This document shows positions 13,401 to 21,760 of a stretch of DNA of 64,000 nt, one piece after another. The stretch spans positions 92,376-156,375 of the forward strand of contig SJOL01004326.1 of NCBI GenBank assembly GCA_004794785.1, given 5' to 3'. The stretch's first letter is position 1. Each line of letters starts with the position of its first letter. The position numbers were made by a program, and so were the translations under genes. The DNA is from Opisthorchis felineus. Its lineage: Eukaryota; Platyhelminthes; Trematoda; Opisthorchiida; Opisthorchiidae. Below the pieces are notes generated by a model. It saw nothing but the letters and a program-made list of their open reading frames with translations, had not been told where the DNA came from and did not search any database.

Positions 13401-14897
13401 CTAAGCAACAAAAATCGACCGCTTTCCATAGTTCCCGGCGACTACCCCCAATATGTTTGACATTGTCGGAACATTTAGGTGAAAAAAGTCACATATGCCC
13501 CCCCCCATAGTAGAGACGGTGCCAAAATAAATGAGGATAAAACGCCTGCTGAAAGAAGTGAGCATGTCCCTTGTCTGAATGATTATTTAGGCAGGTAATG
13601 TAAATCTTAGGCTGCGTTCTGTGGTGCTACAGGAACACCATCCATACACGGGGGGATGACAAGTCCCTTAGGAGTCAGCATACCAGAACATCTGACGTCC
13701 TGTCAGATAGGTCAATATGTGGGAACCCCGGCCAGTATGTTGAGTCCGGCATAATGGAAGACTCCACGCAATGTAAACCGCACTTGCGGCAGCACCGAGT
13801 CACGTCATACACGACGACAACATGCCCAATGTCACCTGTGTCAAAACCACAGCATCAACCGAACTAGTACTTACACAAAATGGACAGGGCCTGAAGCCTA
13901 GCTCGGATACATTTGTGGCGCTGCTCAGGGATGGCAAAATACGTGGCCAAACGTATTCTAGCAAATAAGGCCATCTGTTTTGACGGAGGTAAGAGGTGTT
14001 GTGACAGGAGCTCCTCCATTATTTGCGATGGAGACTGATTACGACGATGTAGTGCACGCAGTACTATCTTTTTAGGTGCTGTCCATTCCACATTTCCACA
14101 CCCGTCGGTATGTTCTGCGATATCACCTGACGGAGTAGTTTCTGTTTCTAATTGACTCGGAGGATTGCCACCGATAAAAGAACCATCTTTTGAATCCGGT
14201 CGGTATTCGAAGTATATGTTACCAGCTGTTTCGGGGAACTGGAAGGGTTAGAACAGTAAATCAAACCTACATGATCTGGATCGCAACATGCGGCAAGACC
14301 GAAGTTATTTTCTGAACCACCCCATGTCTGAAAGAGGAATGTAAAACCCATAACCTTGTCGTACCTCTGCTATGGATACTAAACGTTCCAGGATCATTTT
14401 TTTATTGTGATGATCCATCCTTACAAAATAGTTGCTTCGTTTGCTACCACGATAAATTGTATCAGGTGTACACATTACCTGAAATTGTACGCCAATCCAA
14501 GTACAGCCAGTAGTATATCCATATTCTCAGAGCCGAACAGGGCCAGTATGTGGTTCCAAGACCCGTAGAGATAACGATATATACTATGCTCTATCAGATG
14601 GCCCGTGAACTCGAGGATAGTGACAACATCATCCACCAGCGACGCATTTTCGGGAAGATCTAGTCGCAACATCCACCTCCCAACCTTAGTAACTGCGTGT
14701 TCCAGAATGGCATCTAGGCGATCCAGTACGTCCACCCACAAACCAAGTTCACATTTCCCGTAGTTCCAGACACTGATCTGCTTCAATTCTGAGATGAGGG
14801 TATCGTCCGGACATGCAGCAAGCCGCTTCGCCAGAAGCATACACTCGTTCTGATCATAACCACACCTGTTAACAATTTTCCTCCTATCGATTTTCAT
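1234..14897 (-). CDS. HUWE1: HUWE1-like HECT E3 ubiquitin ligase, N-terminal part (8 exons, 3' end off window)
   Basis: Eight exons on the minus strand join in frame to 586 codons: 14479-14897, 14365-14443, 14271-14327, 13875-14238, 12259-12415, 2722-2915, 2436-2668 and 1234-1488. All junctions are GT-AG and every phase matches. The start is an ATG at 14897; the first residues (MKIDRRKI) and the later blocks YGKCELGLWVDVLDRLD, WGGSENNFGLAACC, SYHGILPSLTRR, FLYHLACYE and YVTRAVRVTDQI match the start of animal HUWE1. In the family this is an armadillo-like N-terminal solenoid (DUF908 then DUF913); HUWE1 polyubiquitinates substrates such as p53, MCL1 and unassembled proteins in nucleus and cytoplasm. 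The UBA, WWE, BH3 and catalytic HECT regions should lie beyond the left edge. Intron 5 is 9.3 kb and full of retrotransposon debris, while four introns are 32-53 bp. No premature stop was seen, so the gene looks intact here. Confidence 0.93.
1489..2435. other. HUWE1 intron 7, nothing recognised
   Basis: 947 bp between two solid exons. No repeat family used elsewhere in the window was recognised here. Confidence 0.6.
2436..2668 (-). CDS. HUWE1: HUWE1 exon 7
   Basis: 233 bases, residues 424-501, phase 1 to 0. It carries SYVTRAVRVTDQILM and VNRLSFEVDLVLK, matching the end of DUF908 in the family. The donor is GTAGGT and the next intron 947 bp. Confidence 0.93.
2722..2915 (-). CDS. HUWE1: HUWE1 exon 6
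   Basis: 194 bases, residues 359-423 plus one base, with SCTGLSSYHGILPSLTRR and FTTAILSFLYHLACYEEN. The acceptor is TTGTTTGACAG and the donor GTATGT. A 53 bp intron follows. Confidence 0.93.
2916..4194. other. HUWE1 intron 5, 3' part, nothing recognised
   Basis: No coding signal or known repeat was identified. The 119-codon open frame at 3172-3531 (-) resembles nothing I know and is probably chance. Confidence 0.5.
4195..4970 (+). mobile_element. RTE-like LINE fragment: leader plus start of endonuclease
   Basis: 4195-4620 is a diverged copy of the leader seen at 51494-51959 and 53914-54450 (reverse orientation there). 4730-4963 encodes an endonuclease remnant (SEVKIQEASTVIQLAAPSL) equivalent to SETRIQDTSTLVELTAPSL at 53.7 kb. 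Old and 3'-truncated; it lies inside HUWE1 intron 5, opposite to the gene. Confidence 0.7.
5100..5661 (-). mobile_element. RTE-like LINE endonuclease fragment
   Basis: The minus strand of 5368-5661 reads LDVRTLQQAGQHSLACTLDS and TRIQDPSVVIELTSPSV, the N-terminal APE-type endonuclease block of the same LINE. It is inverted relative to the fragments on either side and overlaps them in content, so it is a separate insertion. 5100-5367 is too decayed to align. Confidence 0.6.
7075..7614 (+). pseudogene. LINE endonuclease C-terminus and linker remnant
   Basis: Longest surviving open frame of the 5.8-8.5 kb element (179 codons). It starts at the APE-type SDH motif (DSDHALVLSC), where His is the catalytic base in this nuclease family, and runs through the linker to just before the reverse transcriptase. 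Confidence 0.7.
7859..8218 (+). pseudogene. LINE reverse transcriptase fragment
   Basis: 119 codons covering RT fingers and palm: CDDHSGISLTPVVMRHLES, the RGQRAGFWPCGDCVDHTF block and FLDLECALDSVDQSVLFNTL, which holds the first catalytic Asp. A stop follows at 8216; the second catalytic block (LADDIVLLF) survives in another frame near 8360. Confidence 0.75.
8990..9990 (-). mobile_element. Second LINE lineage, reverse transcriptase 3' half remnant
   Basis: The minus strand encodes KHQAGFRPG (about 9940), LDYAGDIVLLF (9560, RT motif C with the second Asp replaced by Gly), then RSEDLRRLGNFHCRCLCRISGVIW and LLEQQIKLPRWGGW near 9050-9190. The C-terminal wording (LLEQQIKL) differs from the main RTE-like family of the window (SIEECVQHHKRSWLGHVLRM), so this is another family. 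It lies in HUWE1 intron 5 in the gene's own orientation. Confidence 0.65.
9991..10959. other. HUWE1 intron 5, unassigned stretch
   Basis: No named element. The minus strand at 10790-10960 has an exon-like open frame (FLLTQKLALVEILNALCMSC, FIHQQAVALVN) that I cannot identify. It is not needed by HUWE1, because exons 5 and 6 join perfectly without it. Confidence 0.4.
10960..11885 (-). mobile_element. RTE-like LINE fragment: leader plus endonuclease start
   Basis: 11370-11885 contains two diverged stretches of the LINE leader (for example CGACGGCCGATGTGGCA at 11435). 10970-11200 encodes ALVRTLGNLSIEVCC and RMQNPSTVFELAARFLS, matching the endonuclease block at 53.7 kb. Old, broken, 3'-truncated copy in HUWE1 intron 5. 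Confidence 0.65.
11886..12258. other. HUWE1 intron 5, 5' end, nothing recognised
   Basis: Unremarkable sequence between the LINE leader and exon 5. Confidence 0.5.
12259..12415 (-). CDS. HUWE1: HUWE1 exon 5
   Basis: 157 bases, residues 307-358 plus two bases. It carries YPSLLDELVEVLELPDGQ and GIKACALRTMTAIVNS, which align with the family. The acceptor is TTTACACAG and the donor GTAAGT. The largest intron of the window, 9343 bp, follows. Confidence 0.92.
12416..13874. other. HUWE1 intron 4, nothing recognised
   Basis: 1459 bp without a convincing coding block or a known repeat. An eight- to nine-base C run occurs at about 13500. Confidence 0.6.
13875..14238 (-). CDS. HUWE1: HUWE1 exon 4
   Basis: 364 bases, residues 186-306 plus one base. 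It starts FPETAGNIYFEYRPDS, continues through a poorly conserved acidic/serine stretch, and ends in the conserved solenoid segment KQMALFARIRLATYF...RARLQALSIL. The donor is GTAAGT. The following intron is 1459 bp. Confidence 0.92.
14271..14327 (-). CDS. HUWE1: HUWE1 exon 3
   Basis: 57 bases, residues 167-185, carrying TWGGSENNFGLAACCDPDH. The acceptor is CTCTTTCAG and the donor GTAGGT. The next intron (14239-14270) is 32 bp, the shortest in the gene. Confidence 0.88.
14365..14443 (-). CDS. HUWE1: HUWE1 exon 2
   Basis: 79 bases, residues 140-166, phase 2 to phase 0. The acceptor is GTGGTAG and the split codon completes the Ser of SKRSNYFVR, which matches the family. The donor is GTACGA and the next intron is 37 bp. 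Confidence 0.88.
14479..14897 (-). CDS. HUWE1: HUWE1 exon 1 (coding start)
   Basis: Residues 1-139 plus two bases (phase 2). It begins at ATG 14897 and ends at a GTAATG donor. It contains the strongly conserved block NYGKCELGLWVDVLDRLD. The following intron is only 35 bp (14444-14478). Confidence 0.93.
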
Positions 14898-16620
14898 TTA
14901 TTATGAAGGCTATTGGATATAACGATATAGATTCATTGAAGAAGTTTCGAATTATATCCAGTGGAGAACCCCTTGTCTGGAAACACACTTTCCAACGAGG
15001 AATTGAACGTCCAGAACGGTGTACGGTGGCACCGAAACCAGAAGCAAACCACGCGCCTTCAAGGAATTTCACCACCAGTTCAATCCAAGCGTCTCCTGGG
15101 GCTTCAAGGGTTCCCAGGGTTTCGAGCTGATCAGGAAAAACTGGAGTTTTTACTGCGATGTGCATCTGGAAGCATATGAGCTTGTGGATTTTTTCAACTC
15201 GTTTTTCGTCCTTCTCTTTCCTTTTTCATTTGATCCTTCGCTGTTGTTTCTTTTTCACCAGTTTGCTGTTTCCATGTGTCAGCGACAAAGGAATGTGATA
15301 TCCGAAAAGGAACTGGAGGCTTGAAATAGCCTATGAACAGTGTCAGATCCCGTCCGGGGTAGAGATAACTAACGAATCATCATCGCACATTAGTAGCTTA
15401 GTATTTCTCTATTAAACGCGCTACCGCACTAGACGTTAGGGTGAACTGTCGGACCAGAGTACGTTTTCTTATCTGGGAATGGCGACGTTCCAAGATGATA
15501 ACACTCGGACTGCTGAGTTTTTTCCATGCATGCCAGTCGACTACGGCTATGGCAGATTTTTGATGGATGTCCTTTAAGCTTCGCATGCTGTTGCAGGTTG
15601 CCCTGTTTAAGCGAGTAGGGGGCGGGCGGCTTATGACTTTCCATGCCAAAAGCAGCGTCCTCCGCAGACTCTAATACGGTGCACTATTTCGTAAAGTCGA
15701 AAATAGTCTTTTCATAAAGTGGGTGGAATTGTTGACGAAACGGCCCCTCGACCCATGCCAGATTCGCGCGCGAGCCATCCATAATCTTCCATCGGACAAA
15801 GCGTACCGTTTTCCGTCAGTAAGGTGATTGTCTAGGGGGAGAGTTGGTTATTCGTCATACTTCTAAGAAATTTTCTGCCAAAGCAGCATTTTATAGCTTC
15901 AGTCGGGTGCACTATATACTGATGTCCCAGATTTCAGCAGCTGATAAGCATAGCCCAAGACGCTCAGTGAGTGCTTAATATTACCAGGCAGTTGTTGTTT
16001 CAGCTCTTTCGGCAAGCCAGAAATGCAAGAGCTTGGACAGAGCTTTGGTGGATCACCACATTAAACAGGCTTGGGTATTTAATCGATCTGGCAGTGTACC
16101 GGCGAAGAGTGAGATGGCAAAACGACTGATATGACGGGACGAAAAACAGTTAAGCGCAAAGTTTTCATGCCAATAAGGAAGCCTTGCACGGCCGCCGCAC
16201 TTGCTCGATTTCGCCGAGCCATAGACGCACACCCAAAATTTCTCTGAAACCATGGTTCGAAAGACGGAAACTTTACCATAAAGTTTTAGTACCTGATGTT
16301 GTATATTCGGGCCTTTTAAATCTCCACATGCACCCTCAGTTTTACTAGAAGTTGCTTAAACGAACTCAGGGTCCACTGGGAGTGCGGAATTCGTATTTTA
16401 ATGGCTGCTGGTGGCTTTGCGTTTGGTCTGTGTGAAAACGGTAAGAAGTTCTGCGGAAAAGCTAGTTTCTTCACGTGTTTACTTCTGTATCGAATTTGAG
16501 AATAATCTAAAAACGGCATGAACAATAATCACGCCCTTTACGTCAGCGCAAAATAACAATAGAGCGGCCTTTCGTGACCTGTATATGGAAATTTCTTCTA
16601 TCGTTGCGGCAGGCGTCCCG
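14898..16620. other. Region upstream of HUWE1: 5' UTR/promoter candidate, no gene seen
   Basis: The sequence just above the HUWE1 start must hold its 5' UTR or an upstream intron. Three overlapping open frames at 14884-15324 are present on both strands with no family resemblance. No TATA box or initiator could be assigned with confidence. Confidence 0.4.
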
Positions 16621-17110
16621 CCGAAGTCAAGGATGGTCAGCACACGCAATATCTGGCGCAAGGCAAGGTTTAATCTTCACCGATATACCGAGCCACCAAT
16701 AGTGCCGTTGGATGAATTGTTGGGTTTGTGGGCAGAACAAGCAGATGGCACAATAAGGTGGTCACTGCTTTCAAGCCCAGGCACAAATTAAAAGGACTGA
16801 GACGGTCTTGTGTGTGCACGCAAAACGCTCGTCTGAGAAATATTAGGGATGTGGTGAATCACGGGCAAGCAATCGGATTGGGTATGGTAGTATGTAGTAT
16901 GTATGTATTAGTATGCTGTACCGTCATCGCGACGCCGTACTTGGGTTCGTGGACAGCCCCATACATGAACATCTTGTGTGAGCCGTTTATGGTTTTCATT
17001 GTAGTTAGGATATTCTTGGATCCATCGAGGGTTCACGATGGTTCATTGCTGCCATTCAAACGAGGCACTGAGGCAGCTGTGTCTACAATCGGGGACCCAA
17101 AATAGGAAAA
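16620..17110 (+). repeat. Unassigned dispersed repeat, copy A
   Basis: This segment aligns by eye with 42540-43060: both share a CACGGGCAAGCAATC/TATGGACAGGCAATC block, GTGGACAGCCCCATACATGA versus ATGGACATGCCCCTGCATAA, and ACTGAGGCAGCTGTGTCTA versus ACTGAAGCAGCCATAGCTG. Identity is low, so the family is old. It has no recognisable coding domain and its class is unknown. Confidence 0.45.
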
Positions 17111-17599
17111 AGTGTCAAAAAGGTCTGCTAGAAAGCACTATGAAGTGAGTCATAACAGACAGGCAAAAGTTGTCACAGTTCCTAACTACTCTAATGAGGT
17201 GACACTGCCAAATTTCAAAAACTCTAATCTATTTTCAGGTGCAGATAATAGGTCGATGCGAACTGGTGTGAGCATATATGATTATGAGCGACGTGCATTG
17301 GCTAGATTGTGCGCAACTAGGATAGCTCGGAGCTTCCAGAGACGAGATCAGAGGTATCTGGCGGTGTTGCGCGTTTTTCGAGGGTTTGGCTTCAGAATGG
17401 AGCTGTTACAGCCTAAGGAAAATCGTGGAGCGTCATATCGTGTGTATTTAGTGAGCTTCTGTTAGCATTTTTGTTCTTTATCAATGAATTTTTCGATTCA
17501 TAGGGGGATTTTTGGGGACATACGCCACAACAAGGGCAAGCTCAGGCCGGAAATGCAGGTGTCCGACAAAGGTTACTTCCATTTTACTTTTCACTTCCT

Positions 17600-17870
17600 G
17601 CCTTACAGGAGAGAATTATGAGGTTCATCATGCGGTAGGAGTATCTCCACTCCTAATCAATTTCGAGGAGATAAAGAAACGATCACTGAAATGTCTTCTG
17701 AACCCGGTTTCAAATATCTTCTGGCGAAAATCTTGTCGAGCTGGAGTGAGCGGACATCGTTCTAGTCTTCGAAGAGGAGGAAAAGACACAGGTGTTTTTG
17801 GATGAACTGACCAAGGTCAGCCCGTCCTTTGGTATGCACTTTGTACCCACAAATTTTAGGGTTAGCATAA
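17600..17870 (+). mobile_element. RTE-like LINE reverse transcriptase fragment
   Basis: Around 17725-17860 broken frames give ENLVEL...DIVLVFEEEEKTQVFLDELTK and SFGMHFVPT, matching the RT motif C region of the element at 50.7 kb. Just upstream is a faint TPLLINFEEI block (normally SPLLFNFVIDEI). Confidence 0.65.
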
Positions 17871-17989
17871 TCATATTTATTCCCAACTGGTTGATGGCGT
17901 ACCGTCAGACATGATCATAAGGCGACAGTCAGAATAAAGCGTGAGTTTGTTCGTATTTGCAGGTAATTAAATAAATGGGCGATAGGGTA

Positions 17990-18150
17990 CAGTCAAGAAA
18001 AGTAAGGGGATAGTTGCGGGTGTGCTATCAAACTGGGCATAGCAGTGCCATGCCGTCATTGCGCTGAAATACTTCGGTTTCTACACAGCCCCGTAACGGA
18101 CGTCATTTTTGAGGTGATTGGGCTGGGACGTGCAATTCTGTGAGCAGCGG
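17990..18150 (+). repeat. Unassigned dispersed repeat, copy C (partial)
   Basis: Contains CCGTCATTGCGCTGAAATAC and CTACACAGCCCCGTAACGGA, which align with copy A at 16920-16970. It separates the two LINE pieces at 17.6-17.87 and 18.53-18.83 kb, so it may be an insertion between them. Confidence 0.35.
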
Positions 18151-18529
18151 GATATTTTTGGTTGGCCGAGGGAATCCTCAGAGGTAGAACAATGCTGATG
18201 TAAGGTCGCAAGTATTTTTATGGTCCGGTTGGAGACCGCTGTAGATGTAAATCACAAACCAGGCGGAGTGGATAACAGGCAGACAGGGCGTTTGAAGCAG
18301 GTTTTGCCAAAGGTCGAAGCTTGGGAAGACGTGGAAACGGGATGAGATCGATAAAGCCCGGTGAGACTGAGGAGACATTCGATCGGATATAGTGCATCAA
18401 TATAGAGGAAAAACTTAATGTTTACCATGATTAGGGTGGTGACAACAAGTGATTAAATGAGACAGGATAGGGGTAGATTTGGTGTAGTGTTTTATATACA
18501 TTCGAAGATGTATTAGTTTTGATTGTAGC

Positions 18530-18830
18530 GTGACAGATGAGTTCAATGCACGAACCTGCAAGGCTCGGGTCGCGTTTGCTAACTTGAAACACCTATGGTG
18601 TCAAAGCATTATATCTCTGAATATCAAGTAAAGTGTATATCAGGCTGCAGTACGGGCTGTTCTGTTGTATGGCTGCGAGACTTGGCCTGTTTGAGAAGCC
18701 AAACCGGGGCGTTTTAAGGTGTTTGACAACAGTTGTCTGGTCTTACGACTGACAAGTATACACCCCTCGTTAGCTTTAACTTCGCTGCGCCCAACAAAGC
18801 ATATGGTTGCCGAATCCCGCTATCGATTCA
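18530..18830 (+). mobile_element. RTE-like LINE C-terminal fragment
   Basis: Broken frames give ARVAFANL, VYQAAVRAVL, YGCETWPV and FKVFDNSCL, the region after RT motif C in the same family (compare CETWPVRAAQLERFQVFDIRCL at 50.4 kb). Probably the continuation of the 17.6 kb fragment. Confidence 0.65.
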
Positions 18831-19201
18831 CTGATGCACACACGGCTCCCTCGTTATCGCCAATGGGACTAATCGAGTAATTAGTGAGTTTACCTTTACA
18901 ACAGTAAGACTCCAGGTTCAGCGTGGACACCGACAGAGAATTGCGGACAAGGGGATTTATTAAATATTTGGTGAGTCAGCCACTCCAACTTTGTTCCATT
19001 CTGTGTTTTAGATAATATCGCTGAAGATGTGTACGAATCGTAATTGATTATACATTTTTTCAGAAACCCTGTCGAGTAAAAGCGGCTTCCTTAAACTGAG
19101 AAATGGATTGACCACATATTAAGTTTGTACCGATGCAACCAACAATTTTAAACATGATTTGTTAAATGTGGTTGTGTACTTTTTAGGCATGGGGTTGGCA
19201 G

Positions 19202-20240
19202 GCAGACATGTATGGAAATGAAGGACCGCCGTTGGTCGTTGGAGCAGTCTATTATGTATAGTTGGGGCATTATAGTCAGCTACGAGCACGTGTACCGGTC
19301 CGGGAGTTACTATAAATAGCCTCGGCAGGTGACATCGAGTACAGTTATGAGTATGGCGGGCAGTCGTTGGCCATTATACTGGGCATAGTTGATGCCTCAT
19401 ACTCGGCGTTGCACCTAGACACAGGCCTAGTAATTACGATAGGTAGCCAAGGTAGGCGATATTGAGTACAGTTACGAGCATGACGGGCCATCGTTGGCCG
19501 TTAGATTAGGATATCGCGCATGGCCGAGGCCTCATTTTTATCGACCCGCATAGATACTGGCTTGGTGCTTACTGTATGTAGCAGACATAAGTGACGGCAC
19601 GCACAGTTATGGGTATGACGGGCCATCGCTGGCCTTTAGATTAGGACACCGTGCACAGTTGAGGTGTCAGCGTTGCATATAAGCACTGACCTAGCAGCTT
19701 CAAAAAGTAGCCAAGGTAGGCGATTTTGCGTACAGTTATGAGTATGACGTCCGTCGTTCGCCGTTCGATTAGGTTTGTGTGCATAGTTGAGGCCTCGTGT
19801 TCATCGGTTCGCGTAAACACTTGCCCGGTGTTTAGCATACGTAACAAAGGTAAGCGACAAAGCGTACATTTACGAAAAATGACGGATTAGGTAGGATTAG
19901 GTTACCAGTTAATCACCGCCGCACATGGACACGGACCTATCAGATGCGATAAGTAGCCAAGTAAGTTGACATCGAGTACACTAATGAGTATGGCAGGCCG
20001 CCAGGTTAGGCTACCACGCATAGTTGAGGCCTTATTTTTATCGGTCCGCATGGATGCTGGCCTGGTGGTTAGTGCAGGTAGCAAAGATTTGCAGCATCGC
20101 GTACAGTTAGGGGCATGAAAGACCGTCGTTGTCCTTTGGATTAGGTTACTGTGCACAGGTGAGGCCTCATAATCAGCGCCGCACACAGACACGGGCCTAG
20201 CAGTTACGATAAGTAGTCGAAGTGAGTGACAACGGATACC
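19202..20240 (+). repeat. Tandem satellite, about 130 bp units in alternating A/B types
   Basis: Eight diverged units begin near 19202, 19336, 19464, 19600, 19729, 19863, 19974 and 20100. Each starts with a variant of GTACAGTTATGAGTATGACG and contains GTTGAGGCCTC. From the second unit on they alternate: type A carries GCACACAGACACGGGCCTAG-like text then AGTAGCCAAGGTAGGCGA; type B carries TTTTTATCGGTCCGCATAGA-like text then TGGTG..TAGCA. The true period is therefore a dimer of about 262 bp. No coding function is visible; open frames across it are chance. Confidence 0.85.
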
Positions 20241-21489
20241 GTTATAATGGTGGTAGCTTTGTGAAGTGTTCCATCTATGGAGCGTCATATTCCTAATAGA
20301 AATGATAGCATTATGTTGGTAATTTACTCACAGTTGCCTTTTGACGCTGTATTGTCCACAGGCTAGCTATGCATATCTAGGAAGGAGAGTCATCCACAGA
20401 GATAGCCCTCGCCTCTCCACTGCACAATTAATGCTGTTGTCCAACAATTTTTTACTTTATGGAAGCCGAGCTCCGTAGAAAAATGTGTTGTGACGAAGTT
20501 CGCCGAACAAAATCATCTCATTTGTTAAATCTGAGGAGTATAAAGCAAACGAACGCCAATGACCGATTTTGCAGGGTGGAATTTGCATTTTATAATCCGC
20601 AGATGTTATTTTATTCTTAAAAAACACCGACGAACGCCAAATATGCTAAAGGGTGATTTCGTGATTTATCCCTCGTAACCCGGTAACAAAATGCGAGTAG
20701 GTGATGGCCCGTGACCTTGAAATTTCGCTCACTTAAACAAAATGCTATGAGCGATATATCACCGGAAGATTATCACCGGCGAGGTTAATTTGGGTGTGCT
20801 TCTAGTGAGCGGCCTTGAGTCCAGCTGAACGTGAATGTCTTTCAAAGTTGGCACCATTGGTTGAGTACTCGAGCTCAGTGGTAGCTTGAGAGCATCCGTA
20901 TTGGCAGTACTTCAACCTACACTGACAAAAGTATTTTGGCACCATGAATATTGGTGGCCACGTATTCCCATATTGTGGCCTAACAGGAACTCTCCTGGCT
21001 TGAATTCAGTTTAGGTACCACTGACCAACCGAACAAGGCCTACTTTCGGCATGATATTATCCTCAACTTTAAAGGCTTTCCTTCTGTATTGTTTAAGATT
21101 ATCGTGTGCAGCTCCTACGATGGTTTCTCCGCTACAATCATTAATCCAGTGGATATATGCGTTCGTGGGCCTTCATCTGGACTGAAGCAATAGTGGTTAT
21201 GTCTATGATATGACAAGGGTGGACGCTTGCCTATGAACCACGGGCCAGTTTTTCACATTGGATAGGGGTGATTTTGATGTTCAACTACGGTGCAAAGCAT
21301 CCACCTCGTTTTGCGACGCCAAGGTTTCTTCTTCACAGACTAGAAGCCATTGTTTCATATCACTTGCGCAATTTCTTACACAGTGATTCAGTTATTATAT
21401 AAGGACGCCAGGTGATTGTCCAAGCTTGAGATGGAAGGTGGTAGTGGTTTTCATTTTTCAGAATTTTCGCCCTTCGCCCACAAAGTAAA
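20241..21489. other. Unassigned stretch, nothing recognised
   Basis: No exon and no repeat used elsewhere. A weak tRNA A-box-like motif (GAGCTCAGTGGTAG at 20870) lacks a B box. Confidence 0.45.
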
Positions 21490-21559
21490 CACATGGTGTC
21501 GGGTGTGGCACCGCGTCTTAGTTTTGTGGCTGTAACTACGAGGCGCTTGACTGCGCAAT

Positions 21560-21760
21560 CAATAAAAGACCGGTTTTGTACAAAATTAATGGGGTGTCAT
21601 GGGGCGATGATATCCTGCGGCCCACTGCTACATGCCCGGTGCGGGTGGGCAGTAATACCACGTATGACAGTCGCGGTGCAGTCGCCGCGCCATCACTGGA
21701 TGGCCCCATATACGGGCGACTTCGGTTCAACGGTAGGGGTCAGTGAATAGATTTGGGATC
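21560..21760 (+). repeat. Unassigned dispersed repeat, copy D (partial)
   Basis: TATGACAGTCGCGGTGCAGT, CCATCACTGGATGGCCCCAT and nearby bases align weakly with copy A at 16920-16975 (TGGACAGCCCCATACATGAA). Low identity. Confidence 0.3.

Noticed and set aside
17112..17465. 117-codon plus-strand frame rich in Arg/Lys
   Set aside because: No known domain, no splice context, next to the unassigned dispersed repeat and LINE debris.
19902..20288. 128-codon frame in the satellite
   Set aside because: Open by chance across tandem units; it is not maintained in the neighbouring monomers.
20870..20930. Degenerate SINE start (GAGCTCAGTGGTAG)
   Set aside because: No B box or body follows.
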